A stretch of 64,000 nt of DNA from Desulfotruncus alcoholivorax DSM 16058. Its GTDB lineage: Bacteria; Bacillota; Desulfotomaculia; Desulfotomaculales; Desulfallaceae. The notes beneath the pieces are model-generated. The model did not search any database. It was given only the letters and a program-made list of their open reading frames with translations, and was not told the DNA's origin. Location of the stretch: NCBI RefSeq assembly GCF_000430885.1, contig NZ_AUMW01000016.1:1-64000 (forward strand). The letters run 5' to 3'. Position numbers and translations under genes: made by a program. Positions 50,759 to 60,048 of this stretch are shown here, in pieces; position 1 is the stretch's first letter, and the number at the start of each line of letters is the position of its first letter.

Positions 50759-50761
50759 TAG

Positions 50762-51334
50762 ATGTGGTCATGGCTGATTATGATATTGATTACTTTAAGC
50801 TGTCTTTTTTGTTTATTCAGCGTTGTACAGCTGGAGTTAAAAAGACCCAATGCTAAAATATGGATAGTTTTGACTTGTTTTACTATTGGCGCAGTAGTAG
50901 GGACCTTATTAAGTGTTCCCTCTCCAATTTTGCAAAAATATTCTTATGAGCCAAAACCAGCCGAAATAAAGATAAAAGAGCTAAAAAGCCCTGAAGAACA
51001 ATCCTTAAAAGAACAAACAGCAGAAGAACAAAAGCCCGAACAAAATGAGCCTCAAGACGAAACAATTACTGATGATAAAACAGAAGGTATTAGTCAATCA
51101 ACAGAATTGCCGACCACGGGTTCAAAAGCAGAAAAAAAGGTGCTTGTGATGGTCCCCGAACTTAATGTTCGTTCAGATTCCAAAAACAGTGCTGAAATAC
51201 TTGACACTGTACAGTATGGTCAAATTTTAACCGAAATAGAAGCGCCTGAAGGTTTGGATTGGGTAAAAGTAAGGATGGATAACGGACTTACCGGATGGGT
51301 AGCTAAAAGGTATTTGAATTATTTAACGGATTAA
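50762..51334 (+). CDS. membrane-anchored bacterial SH3-domain protein
   Basis: 190 aa: two membrane segments near the N-terminus (about 3-22 and 33-56), a Glu/Lys/Pro/Thr-rich linker (about 65-125), and a C-terminal SH3b domain (VPELNVRSDSKNSAEILDTVQYGQ...WVKVRMDNGLTGWVAKRYL). The SH3b likely faces outward and binds wall peptides or glycans. SD AAGGAGAGGG. Next to the Wzz-like gene. Confidence 0.82.
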   Translation: MWSWLIMILITLSCLFCLFSVVQLELKRPNAKIWIVLTCFTIGAVVGTLLSVPSPILQKYSYEPKPAEIKIKELKSPEEQSLKEQTAEEQKPEQNEPQDETITDDKTEGISQSTELPTTGSKAEKKVLVMVPELNVRSDSKNSAEILDTVQYGQILTEIEAPEGLDWVKVRMDNGLTGWVAKRYLNYLTD

Positions 51335-51382
51335 CTACAAGATTAGCATTATTGGTATTGTTGTTTCGAGGAGGTAACCTTT

Positions 51383-52015
51383 TTGAGGGCTAAAGAATTT
51401 ACAAAGGCACTTGGTGAGTTAAAATTGGCCTTTGTGGCAGTTCCTATTTTAGCAATGATATTTAGTGCAGTAATTAGTTTATATGTTTTGTCGCCTGTAT
51501 ACATGGCATCTACAACTTTAATGGTTTTTAAACAGCCTACAACTTCTGTACCTTATGAGGTAAGAGTAGGATCTATTATGTTAAACCAAAGGTTGGTTAA
51601 GACTTATTGTGAATTAGCAAAAAGTACAATGATTTTTGAAGAAGTGATTAAGCAAAATAACCTTAAAATGTCGGTTGAAGATTTAAAGAAAAGAGTTAAT
51701 ATTGAGTTGTTGGGTGACACGGAATTCTTAAGAATAACGGTAGAAAGTACGAATCCAACACTTTCAGCCATGTTGGCCAATGAGGTGGCACGAGTATTAC
51801 TGGAAAAGGTAGCCGAATTAATGGTATTGGATAATATTCAAATTGTTGATCCTGCTTCACCGCCTAATAAACCGGTGTGGCCAAACCATGAATTAAATAT
51901 TATATTAGCAGGTGTAATTGGTTTGCTATTGATTGTTGGGGTAGCATTGTTAAGAGCTTCTATTAGAGCTGAAGATAGAGAACAGGACCTCCCAGTTAAT
52001 AATGCAACCAGTTAA
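51383..52015 (+). CDS. Wzz/YveK-like polysaccharide chain-length (co-polymerase) protein
   Basis: 210 aa with membrane segments near residues 18-38 and 172-192 flanking an external domain, and a proline-rich VDPASPPNKPVWPN before TM2, the Wzz/CapA pattern. No partner BY-kinase (CapB/YwqD) is encoded next to it in this window. TTG start behind GAGGAGGT. Confidence 0.85.
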   Translation: MRAKEFTKALGELKLAFVAVPILAMIFSAVISLYVLSPVYMASTTLMVFKQPTTSVPYEVRVGSIMLNQRLVKTYCELAKSTMIFEEVIKQNNLKMSVEDLKKRVNIELLGDTEFLRITVESTNPTLSAMLANEVARVLLEKVAELMVLDNIQIVDPASPPNKPVWPNHELNIILAGVIGLLLIVGVALLRASIRAEDREQDLPVNNATS

Positions 52016-52087
52016 TCCAGAAGAAACTATTGTTGAATACCGCGGTGAAGAATGGTTGAGCTTAGAGTTAAAAAAGGTGAATGTGTA

Positions 52088-53047
52088 ATGGGGGGAGATA
52101 CGGAATTGAGATGTTTGGTTACCGGTGGTGCCGGTTTTATCGGGTCAAATTTGGTGCACACTCTGGTAGCTGAGGGCCATAAAGTGCGTATTTTGGATAA
52201 TTTTGAAACAGGAAAATTTGAAAATATAGAGCCGGTGATTAAAAAAATTGATCTGGTGGTAGGGGATTTATCCAAGAGAGAAGATGTTTTAAGGGCTGTG
52301 GAAGGTGTGGATGTGGTATTTCACCAAGCCGCTCTTCCCTCTGTGCACAGATCGGTGGCGGATCCTTACATCACGAATAGGGTGAATATCGAAGGGACCT
52401 TAAATGTTTTTCTGGCAGCCCGGGATAAGGGTGTAAAGAGGGTGGTTTACGCATCGTCTTCTTCTGTTTACGGCAATAATGAAAACCTGCCTAAAGAGGA
52501 AAAAATGCTGTTAAAGCCGATGTCTCCATATGCGGCCTCGAAAATGGCCAACGAAGTTTACGGGCGTTTGTTTTATGAACTGTACGGTCTGGAAACAGTA
52601 GGGTTAAGGTATTTTAACGTCTTTGGCCCGCGGCAAAACCCTAATTCCCAGTATGCTGCCGTGATCCCCAAATTTATAATGGCCTTGCTGAAAGGCGATT
52701 CCCCTGTTATATATGGGGATGGAGAACAATCCCGCGACTTTACTTTTATCTCTGATGTAGTTAAAGGTAATATTTTGGCCGCCAAGGCTGAGGGAGTGGC
52801 GGGCGAAGTATTTAATATAGCTCGTGGTCAAAGGATTAATCTAAATGAGTTACTTGACTTGCTAAAAAAGATTATGGGCAAAAACGTTAAGGCATTATAT
52901 GCCGATTCCCGTCCAGGTGACGTAAAGCATTCCCTGGCATCAATTAAAAAGGCTGAAGCAATTCTTAAATATTGTCCTAATGTTAATTTGGAAACCGGCC
53001 TTCAACAAACCGTTGCTTGGTTTTCGAAAAATGCCGGGGCCGTTTAG
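52088..53047 (+). CDS. NAD-dependent nucleotide-sugar epimerase (UDP-Glc/GlcNAc 4-epimerase type, SDR)
   Basis: 319-aa SDR: VTGGAGFIGSNLVHTL, Ser-Ser-Ser-Val-Tyr active site segment YASSSSVYG, SPYAASKMANEVY (Tyr-Lys), NVFGPRQNPNSQYAAVIP, which resembles WbpP/GalE-type enzymes. ATG 52088 has AAAGGTGA 8 nt upstream; TTG 52106 behind GGGGGGAG is an alternative. Ends before a strong terminator. Confidence 0.87.
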   Translation: MGGDTELRCLVTGGAGFIGSNLVHTLVAEGHKVRILDNFETGKFENIEPVIKKIDLVVGDLSKREDVLRAVEGVDVVFHQAALPSVHRSVADPYITNRVNIEGTLNVFLAARDKGVKRVVYASSSSVYGNNENLPKEEKMLLKPMSPYAASKMANEVYGRLFYELYGLETVGLRYFNVFGPRQNPNSQYAAVIPKFIMALLKGDSPVIYGDGEQSRDFTFISDVVKGNILAAKAEGVAGEVFNIARGQRINLNELLDLLKKIMGKNVKALYADSRPGDVKHSLASIKKAEAILKYCPNVNLETGLQQTVAWFSKNAGAV

Positions 53048-53094
53048 TATACGGGAAGCTTATTAATGCCGGAAATGGTGAAAGATAACGCTTG

Positions 53095-53143
53095 AAAAGT
53101 CCGAGTCCGCTGGGAAGGAAATCCCACCGGGTTCGGATTTTCT
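53095..53143. terminator. long hairpin terminator after the epimerase
   Basis: AAAA(g)TCCGA pairs with TCGGATTTT, with an inner CCG...GGG..CCC..CGG stem, followed by CTCATTTTG. A-rich on the left, T-rich on the right. Confidence 0.75.
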
Positions 53144-53230
53144 CATTTTGCCCCCAGAGAAGCAGCTCAGTAACATTATCTGGTTGCAAGCCATATGATA
53201 ACGTAATGGACGGCAGTTGGGGGAGTGGTT

Positions 53231-54448
53231 ATGAGGCCATATTCCACGGAAGAACAGCCTATGGGTACTGACTTTTTAGAAAAAATCGCTGGTGTTCCCC
53301 GGGTAATTCATGTAACCACTATAGGTATTACCTCTTATAGGGCTTTGTTGGCCCAATGCCGGTTTTTTCGGCATAAAGGGATGGAAGTGGGGTTTGTTTT
53401 CAGTCCTTCTTCTGAAAGTAAAGTGCTGCTCAGCCTGGGGTTTCCCGTAAAAGAGATTTACATCGACAGAAAAATTAACCCCCTATCCGATTCCGCGGCT
53501 ATTTTAAAGATGTTTCGCTATTTTAGGGCTGTAAGACCCGATATTGTACACACCCATACTTCCAAAGCCGGTGTAGTGGGCAGGATAGCAGCCAGATTGG
53601 CCGGGATTGCCAATGTTGTGCATACTGTACACGGATTTCCGTTTCACCCTGGAATGACCAAGGTAAAATACATTCTTTATAAGGAGATTGAAAAAAAGTT
53701 GGCCAGAGTTACGGATATTATGATGTCCCAGAGCCGGGAGGACATTATGAATGCGCAAAGGCTTGGCATTAAACCCCGCCTGGGCAATTTGATTCACATT
53801 GGAAATGGTGTTGATCTTGATGAGTTTAATCCCGACCGGTATCCGTTTGAACGGCGGCAACAGATCCGGGAAGGCCTGGCCATAAAGGGAACGGATCCGG
53901 TGATCACCATGATAGGCCGCGTAAACCGTGAAAAAGGATATCACAATTTGGTAGAAGCGTTGCATCAGATTGGTGATATGTCCTGGCAGGCACTGTTTAT
54001 AGGCCCGGATGAGGGGTTTTTAGCCGATCTTAAGCAGCAAATAAACAATTATAGACTGCAAAACCGGATTCTTCTTCTTGGCCAGCGCAGTGATATTAAT
54101 GACTTGCTGGCAATTACAGATGTTTATGTACTTCCTTCCTACCGGGAAGGACTGCCCCGCTCCCTGATCGAGGCCCAGTCGATGGGCTTACCTTGTGTGG
54201 CCACTGATATCAGGGGCTGCCGGGAAGTCATTGTGGAAGGCCGCACAGGATTCCTCGTGCAGCCGGGAGATAGCAGAGCTTTGGGCGAGGCGATGCGCAA
54301 ACTGCTGATGGATTCCGAACTTCGCTTTAATATGGGGAATGCGGGCAGACAACATATGCAGCTGTATTTTAATGAATCAGAAGTGGCCCGCAAAGTTATG
54401 GCTGTTTATGAGCAAATTTTGAATTACAACACTACTATGAGCCGGTGA
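53231..54448 (+). CDS. glycosyltransferase family 4
   Basis: 405-aa GT-B enzyme: RVIHVTTIGITSYRALLAQCRFF, HTHTSKAGVVGRIAARLAG, IGRVNREKGYHNLVEAL, VLPSYREGLPRSLIEAQSMGLP. SD GGGGGAG is 5 nt before ATG 53231. Close to CapM/WcfS-like enzymes that often act with the sugar transferase found further down (inference). Confidence 0.9.
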   Translation: MRPYSTEEQPMGTDFLEKIAGVPRVIHVTTIGITSYRALLAQCRFFRHKGMEVGFVFSPSSESKVLLSLGFPVKEIYIDRKINPLSDSAAILKMFRYFRAVRPDIVHTHTSKAGVVGRIAARLAGIANVVHTVHGFPFHPGMTKVKYILYKEIEKKLARVTDIMMSQSREDIMNAQRLGIKPRLGNLIHIGNGVDLDEFNPDRYPFERRQQIREGLAIKGTDPVITMIGRVNREKGYHNLVEALHQIGDMSWQALFIGPDEGFLADLKQQINNYRLQNRILLLGQRSDINDLLAITDVYVLPSYREGLPRSLIEAQSMGLPCVATDIRGCREVIVEGRTGFLVQPGDSRALGEAMRKLLMDSELRFNMGNAGRQHMQLYFNESEVARKVMAVYEQILNYNTTMSR

Positions 54449-54473
54449 TATTTTACATAGGCACTTTACCGCT

Positions 54474-55079
54474 ATGACAACGTTTGGAGAGGTGATCCGC
54501 ATTAATATAAAAGTTTGGTGTATTGCCATTTTATTGTGCTTCCTGCTAGGTATAATTATTACCCTCATCTATCCGCCTTGGCCTCTATTGGCTAGATTAC
54601 TGGTTGTTCAAGACCGGCTTACTAAGGTTGATGTTCTGGTAACCCTTGGAGGGGATTCGGAAAGGGAGCTTTACGCGGCGGAGCTTTACAGGCTGGGCTT
54701 GGCGCCTAAAATTATTATGTCCGGCTGCGGTTCCTCAGCTTCCAAAATGGCTAAAAGAGCAGTCAAGGCAGGTGTTGATGACAGTGACATTCTTTTAGAG
54801 GAACATGCCGAGAGTACTTATGAGAATGCCCTTTTTTCCAAGGAAATTATATTGGCACAAAATTTCAAATCCGCCATTATAGTTTCTTCACCATATCATA
54901 TGCGGCGCACCAAGCTGGCTTTTGAAAGGGTTTTTAAAAATACCGGTGTGAAATTGCTTTATAGTCCAACAAAGGATTCGGGTTTTAATGTGGATGGTCA
55001 ATGTAAAAGTGAGAGAGACAGAGCGATAGTAAGGAGGGAATATATCAAGTTTATATATTATTGGTTTAGATATTGGTAG
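54474..55079 (+). CDS. YdcF/SanA-like DUF218 membrane protein
   Basis: 201 aa with one N-terminal membrane segment (about 14-38) and a DUF218 domain (VLVTLGGDSERELYAAELYRLG, EEHAESTYENALFSKEI, SSPYHMRRTKLAFERVF). DUF218 proteins such as ElyC/SanA influence envelope glycan lipid-carrier use. ATG 54474 has no SD; a strong GGAGAGGTGA lies further in, 18-27 nt after the ATG, so the real start may be downstream at a rare codon. Confidence 0.82.
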   Translation: MTTFGEVIRINIKVWCIAILLCFLLGIIITLIYPPWPLLARLLVVQDRLTKVDVLVTLGGDSERELYAAELYRLGLAPKIIMSGCGSSASKMAKRAVKAGVDDSDILLEEHAESTYENALFSKEIILAQNFKSAIIVSSPYHMRRTKLAFERVFKNTGVKLLYSPTKDSGFNVDGQCKSERDRAIVRREYIKFIYYWFRYW

Positions 55080-55107
55080 GTAAAAAGCACTAAGGCGGTG
55101 CAAGGAT

Positions 55108-56166
55108 GTGGATTATTGTGTGTTGGGCTTGCGGGATCGAGAACAGTGGTTGCAGGAACTTGATAAGTTAAGGGATATCATACCCGATTTGCATTACCAG
55201 CCTAAATACTTGGCATTGTTTGGCAGCATGGGAGAGGCACGTTTATTTATCTACCACGAAGGAACGGAAACAGTTATTTATCCATTTTTTTTAAGAAAGG
55301 TCAATTTAATTCCCGGACTTACAGATAAACTGCCGCTGGATCTGTATGACATAACCAGTGCTTACGGCTACGGGGGACCACTGGCCACTCCGACAGCCGG
55401 CGATAATGTATTAAGCAACTTTTACCGGTGTTTTGCAAAATACTGTAACAGTCAACACATCATCACGGAGTTCATCCGGTTTCATCCCGTATTGGGCAAC
55501 CACCGCTTAATGAAAAATCATGTGGAAGTTGAAAGAGTATCCTCGGTAGTATGTGTCGATCTTAGGGGTTCAGTTGAGGAAATTTGGTCGGGATACCAGC
55601 GCAACAACCGTAAAAACATTAACAAAGCTTACCGGGAAGGGTTGGAGGTGATATTGGAGGAAGCACCGGCGCATTTTACTGATTTTTTAGCTATTTATCA
55701 CCATACCCTTACCAGGCGCCAAGCTGGAAATTTTTATTACTTCAATACCGAATTTTATGAATACCTGCACAGGGAGTTAAGAGGTAATTTTTTATACGCC
55801 CACACATTAATGAATGGGCGGGTGATATCCACAGAGCTGCTGCTATACAACGAATCTTATATCCATTCTTTTCTTGGGGGGACTTTGGAACAATTTTATG
55901 AATATCGCCCCAATAATATTTTGAAACATGAAGTAATCAAGTGGGCAAAAAGCAAAGGAATTAAATATTTCTTACTTGGTGGCGGCTATCAGGATGAAGA
56001 TGGCATTTTTCGTTATAAATTATCGTTTGCCAGTAACGGGGTATTGGATTTTTACGTTGGGAAAAAGGTACACAACCACGGGGCTGTAAGCAGGTTGGAA
56101 GAAATCATGGCTTCGAAAAAACCTCGGGAAAATGAAGGTTATTTCCCCGGTTACCGGAGGTATTAA
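55108..56166 (+). CDS. FemAB/BioF2-like acyltransferase (GNAT fold)
   Basis: 352 aa with the peptidoglycan-bridge/BioF2-like pattern: RNNRKNINKAYREGLEV, YHHTLTRRQAGNFYYF, LLYNESYIHSFLGGT, RPNNILKHEVIKWAKSKGIKYFLLGGG. Such proteins add aminoacyl or acyl groups to wall or glycan precursors. GTG start with AAGGCGGTG upstream. It sits 2 bp before the sugar transferase, suggesting modification of the same glycan. Confidence 0.82.
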   Translation: MDYCVLGLRDREQWLQELDKLRDIIPDLHYQPKYLALFGSMGEARLFIYHEGTETVIYPFFLRKVNLIPGLTDKLPLDLYDITSAYGYGGPLATPTAGDNVLSNFYRCFAKYCNSQHIITEFIRFHPVLGNHRLMKNHVEVERVSSVVCVDLRGSVEEIWSGYQRNNRKNINKAYREGLEVILEEAPAHFTDFLAIYHHTLTRRQAGNFYYFNTEFYEYLHRELRGNFLYAHTLMNGRVISTELLLYNESYIHSFLGGTLEQFYEYRPNNILKHEVIKWAKSKGIKYFLLGGGYQDEDGIFRYKLSFASNGVLDFYVGKKVHNHGAVSRLEEIMASKKPRENEGYFPGYRRY

Positions 56167-56168
56167 AT

Positions 56169-56795
56169 ATGTCAGTTACAAAAATTAACCAGGCCTTTAA
56201 AAGGGTATTTGACCTGGTATGTTCGCTGTTTATACTGTTGCTTCTTAGCCCTTTATTGATAATGATTGCGTTGGCTATAAAAATTACTTCGCCAGGCGCC
56301 GTCCTTTTTAAGCAGATGCGTTTGGGTTTAGATGGCAAAATCTTTTGGATGTATAAGTTCCGGAGCATGGTTCCCAACGCTGTGAATATGGGGTCCGGGA
56401 TGTTCGTTGAAAAAGATGATCCGCGGATCACAGCCGTTGGCAAGCTCCTTAGAAAAACCAGTATTGACGAACTCCCCCAGTTATTAAACATCCTGCGCGG
56501 CGAGATGAGTCTAGTTGGCCCCCGGCCCGCTCCATTGCACCATCTTAAACTATACGATGAAAGGCAGAAAAAAAGGTTAACCGTTAAACCGGGCATTACC
56601 GGATGGGCTCAGGTAAAGGGACGTTTGGCCCTTTACTGGCCGCAGCGTATTGAATTGGATCTATGGTATATCGATAATTATTCAGTTTGGCTAGATTTGA
56701 AAATACTGGTAATAACGGTTGCAGTGGTGCTGTTTCGCCGTGGTGGCACTGCCAAAGCAGATCGAAAAGAGAATGATCCATTTATGAAATTTTAA
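56169..56795 (+). CDS. initiating sugar transferase (WcaJ/PglC-type polyprenyl-phosphate glycosylphosphotransferase)
   Basis: 208-aa monotopic membrane enzyme that transfers sugar-1-phosphate to undecaprenyl phosphate, starting the repeat unit. One N-terminal membrane hairpin (FDLVCSLFILLLLSPLL), then MYKFRSM, TSIDELPQLLNILRGEMSLVGPRP (catalytic Asp-Glu) and KPGITGWAQV. It is the short PglC form without extra membrane helices. Translationally close to the FemAB-like gene. Confidence 0.93.
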   Translation: MSVTKINQAFKRVFDLVCSLFILLLLSPLLIMIALAIKITSPGAVLFKQMRLGLDGKIFWMYKFRSMVPNAVNMGSGMFVEKDDPRITAVGKLLRKTSIDELPQLLNILRGEMSLVGPRPAPLHHLKLYDERQKKRLTVKPGITGWAQVKGRLALYWPQRIELDLWYIDNYSVWLDLKILVITVAVVLFRRGGTAKADRKENDPFMKF

Positions 56796-56797
56796 TA

Positions 56798-56900
56798 GGA
56801 GTCAGAAGTCAGGAGTCAGTAGTCAGAATGAGAGAATGGTTTATCATTTCGAAGTATTTTAGAATTCTGAATTCTGACTACTGAATTCTGAATACCTGAA
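56798..56900. repeat. GTCAGGAGTCAG-type dispersed repeat, copy 3
   Basis: Left arm AGGAGTCAGAAGTCAGGAGT, core GAGAATGGTTTATCATTTC with flanking GAAGTATTTT (56832-56858), right arm AATTCTGAATTCTGACTACT then GAATTCTGAATACCTG. The arms are inverted copies of each other. The core matches copy 2 in opposite orientation. Confidence 0.87.
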
Positions 56901-56920
56901 TAATATGAGGGATATAAAAA

Positions 56921-57856
56921 ATGAGATTAAAAGGACGCAAGGTGCTGGTAACCGGAGCTGCCGGTTTTCTAGGCTCCCATCTTTGCGAAAAGTTGTTGAA
57001 AGAGGGTTCCTGGGTTCGGGGACTTGATATTTTATCTTCCGGCAGAAAAGCCAACCTGAGCGGGATTTTTAAACAGGTTGATCTTGTGTATGGCGACGTA
57101 TCCTCCGAAGATACGGTGGCCAAGGCCGTAAAGGATGTCGATACAATTGTCCATCTGGCTTTTCCCATGGAATTACGCCGCCAATCAATGGAAAACCGGG
57201 CGGTAATAGCTGCCTTGGCCGGGCTGTTGAACTTAATTCAAGCTGCCCTACGCCATAACGCCTTGCTGGTCTATATTTCATCCATTGCTGTTTACGGCAA
57301 TGGGAAATATACTCCCATTGATGAAAACCATCCCTTGGAACCGGTACTCATCCATGGCGCGGTTAAACTGGCCGGCGAAAACCTTTGCGCCACTCTGTCA
57401 AGAAGTCACGGGTTTAGGGTGGTTATATTAAGGGTGGCTGATATCTACGGGCCGAGGAATACCAGGGTAAGCGTACCGATCAAATTTTTGCTTCAGGCAA
57501 TACGAGACGAACCTATAACCGTTTATGGAGACGGGTCTGACAGTCGAACCTATACATTTATTGATGATTTTTCTGAAGCAGTGGTTATGAGTTTGCTTCG
57601 CCCCGGGGCTATCGGTGAGATTTTTAATATAAGTGGCGATGAATGTGTTTCCATGCACCAATTGGCTCTTGAAGTAAAAAAAGTTACCGGCAGCAGCAGC
57701 CCGGTTTTGTTTAAGGATTCTCCAACGGCAGGTCGCAAGCTATATATAAATAATTTAAAATCAAAAAGAATTCTAGGCTTAAAACCCTTATTTAGCTTAA
57801 CCCGGGGACTGTCAGAAACGTATAAATGGCTTTTGGATAATCCGGGATACTATTAA
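56921..57856 (+). CDS. NAD-dependent epimerase/dehydratase (SDR)
   Basis: 311 aa: VTGAAGFLGSHLCEKLL, VHLAF, YISSIAVYGNG, then a catalytic region HGAVKLAGENLC where the usual Tyr of YxxxK is replaced (HGAVK; His-Gly-Ala-Val-Lys). The Lys is kept. Substrate unknown; a nucleotide-sugar is likely from context. It may have altered activity. It lies directly after a dispersed repeat. Confidence 0.82.
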   Translation: MRLKGRKVLVTGAAGFLGSHLCEKLLKEGSWVRGLDILSSGRKANLSGIFKQVDLVYGDVSSEDTVAKAVKDVDTIVHLAFPMELRRQSMENRAVIAALAGLLNLIQAALRHNALLVYISSIAVYGNGKYTPIDENHPLEPVLIHGAVKLAGENLCATLSRSHGFRVVILRVADIYGPRNTRVSVPIKFLLQAIRDEPITVYGDGSDSRTYTFIDDFSEAVVMSLLRPGAIGEIFNISGDECVSMHQLALEVKKVTGSSSPVLFKDSPTAGRKLYINNLKSKRILGLKPLFSLTRGLSETYKWLLDNPGYY

Positions 57857-57862
57857 CCGGCG

Positions 57863-57893
57863 GGGCTGTGTAAAACATCATTCTCCCAGCCCC
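57863..57893 (+). terminator. hairpin after the SDR gene
   Basis: GGGGCTG and CAGCCCC pair over an 18-nt loop, followed by AAATTTCTT; no clear T-run, so termination is uncertain. Confidence 0.4.
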
Positions 57894-58017
57894 AAATTTC
57901 TTACTATCTTCCAGGTTAAATCTGTAGATTCATCATCAAAGTAGACATATTAAGCCTGGTTTCAAGAATAAAGTATATTAAATGAGATGATAAATGATCC
58001 GGGAGGATGGTGTTTGA

Positions 58018-60048
58018 TTGAAAATATTGATTATTATTATGGGAATTGCGTTTCTCCTGGGCTGGTTGGTAATATATGTTAAATTTTTTAGCGGCCAAGA
58101 GGAAAGAAAAGAATATGGGACGCCAAAACCCGGTAATGAAGGGGATAGAATATTATCTGTAGCTCCTTGGGGCGATGATAGCAATGATGGCTCCTATACA
58201 AGTCCCTGGAAAACATTGCAATATGGTATTAAAAATTTACAATCAGGTGACAGGTTATTGGTGCGCGAGGGCGTGTACAGCGAATATGTATCATTTGATA
58301 AATCCGGTAACAGTGAAAGGCCCATCTTTATTAGTGCAGCACCGGGTGAGGAAGTGGTGCTGGATGGAGGGGGCGTTGGCTGGAAGTACGGCTTTAATTT
58401 TGAGTATGGAGTTTCTTTTATCGATTTTTCAGGTTTTAAAGTGAAAAATTTCCATGGGGCGGGAGTTGCTCTATGGGGCGATAATGAAACTATTAAATTG
58501 AATAATTTGGAAATATTGGGTTGTGGCACAGGAGTGCACATAATCTCAGCTGTGAACTTATTGATTGAAGACTGCTATTTTCATAATAATAACGGCCCCG
58601 GCCTTGTGGTTTCACCGGGTCCTTTAAAAACATCCAGGATTACCCGCACGCGTTCATCTAATAATGATAGCCTTGAACTGCCGGATGGTTTTTCATTGGA
58701 CAATGGAGAGGATATTGTTTTTGAAAAGTGCATGGCTGAATACAACGCCGGAAGCGGTTTTAACTGTTCAACTGCAAATACCACCTTTACTTCTTGTATA
58801 ACCAGGGACAACGGATATTACGGCATTAAATGCATGGGCAGTGGATACTGCTTGGTTAATTGTATCATTGATAATAATGGAATGGCCGGTTTGGCTTTGG
58901 AAGGTGGAGAAGTATATAAGCTATATAACAACCTGGTTGTAAATTGCGGTATCAAGGGCGATTACGGAATGGCAGCTGCTCCCGTAGTGACTCCTTTACC
59001 TGTCAGAGTGGCGTTGATAAACAATATTTTTGCCTTTAACTACGGTGGCGTTTATTTCGGCAGCACCGCGGTGGTGGAAAAAGAGGACTATAACATTTAC
59101 TGGAGCCGTAAGGATGCTGAAATTTCTACCAGTAACCGCAAATATTCCAGAGAAGAAATAAATGAGCAAGTTTGGTTTAAAGAAACCGGCCAGGGGAAGT
59201 ATAGTTTCTGCCGGGACCCATTATTTGTCGATTTAACTTGCCGGGATTTCCGGTTGGCCAAAAACAGTCCGGCTATTGATCGAGGTACCAAAGATGGTGC
59301 GCCTGATACGGACATCAACGGCAGAGCCCGCCCGCAGGGCCGTGGTTTTGATATTGGCCCATACGAGGCGATTGAAGGGAGTATTATCCCTCCAAATGCC
59401 AAAATAACCTACAGCCCAACCTATTCCTCAGATAATGCCGATTCTTTGCATTTCACCGTTAAATGGGCTGGTTATAATGAAAGTGGCGTAGTTGAGGGAT
59501 TTAATGTGCAAGTAAAAGAAGGATCCGGGGGGACCTGGCAAAACTGGCTCACTGATACAAAAGAAACCGAAAGTAAATTTTTAGGTGTTAACGGTCATAC
59601 ATATTACTTCCGGGTGCGTGCAAAAGATGACCTGGGGAACTGGGGGAAATGGTCCGATACCATGGTTACAATTGTTCCCCTGGATGACCAAAGCCCGTTA
59701 ATTAAATATGAAGGTAATTGGGATGTTACAGATTTCGAAGGAGCTTTTTTAAACACCTTGCATTATTCTATAACCCCCGGGGCGGTAGTTTCTTTCCGTT
59801 TTGCAAGCCGGGAAATAGCTTGGATTTCCACTATAGGACCGGACAGGGGGCAGGCCCTGGTTTATATTGATGATAAATTTCAGGCGACGGTGGATCTTTA
59901 TAATCAGGTTTTTCAGAGCCGCAAACCGGTGTTCACCACTTCTCTTGACGCTAACCCGCATACCATACGAATTGAGGTGGCCCAAACCAAGAACGAGCAT
60001 TCAAAGGGTTACCGGGTGGATATTGACGGAATTGCTATAAAGTTATAA
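58018..60048 (+). CDS. exported parallel beta-helix protein with fibronectin-like region
   Basis: 676 aa. N-terminal membrane anchor or uncleaved signal (about 2-24), then a DUF1565-like/beta-helix part (GDDSNDGSYTSPWKTLQYGI, repeated N-x-I/V turns such as LINNIFAFNYGG, to about residue 400, ending with DINGRARPQGRGFDIGPYE), a fibronectin III-like segment (about 455-555, YYFRVRAKDDLGNWGKWS), and a C-terminal beta-rich domain (about 560-676). The helix type is common in polysaccharide lyases and bacteriophage-like depolymerases, so it may bind or trim the cluster's glycan (inference). TTG start behind GGGAGGATGG. Confidence 0.78.
   Translation: MKILIIIMGIAFLLGWLVIYVKFFSGQEERKEYGTPKPGNEGDRILSVAPWGDDSNDGSYTSPWKTLQYGIKNLQSGDRLLVREGVYSEYVSFDKSGNSERPIFISAAPGEEVVLDGGGVGWKYGFNFEYGVSFIDFSGFKVKNFHGAGVALWGDNETIKLNNLEILGCGTGVHIISAVNLLIEDCYFHNNNGPGLVVSPGPLKTSRITRTRSSNNDSLELPDGFSLDNGEDIVFEKCMAEYNAGSGFNCSTANTTFTSCITRDNGYYGIKCMGSGYCLVNCIIDNNGMAGLALEGGEVYKLYNNLVVNCGIKGDYGMAAAPVVTPLPVRVALINNIFAFNYGGVYFGSTAVVEKEDYNIYWSRKDAEISTSNRKYSREEINEQVWFKETGQGKYSFCRDPLFVDLTCRDFRLAKNSPAIDRGTKDGAPDTDINGRARPQGRGFDIGPYEAIEGSIIPPNAKITYSPTYSSDNADSLHFTVKWAGYNESGVVEGFNVQVKEGSGGTWQNWLTDTKETESKFLGVNGHTYYFRVRAKDDLGNWGKWSDTMVTIVPLDDQSPLIKYEGNWDVTDFEGAFLNTLHYSITPGAVVSFRFASREIAWISTIGPDRGQALVYIDDKFQATVDLYNQVFQSRKPVFTTSLDANPHTIRIEVAQTKNEHSKGYRVDIDGIAIKL

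Noticed and set aside
50504-50761. c-di-GMP (GEMM) riboswitch
   Set aside because: The conserved GCAAA/CCGGxxT core and tetraloop receptor could not be found; only generic hairpins are present.
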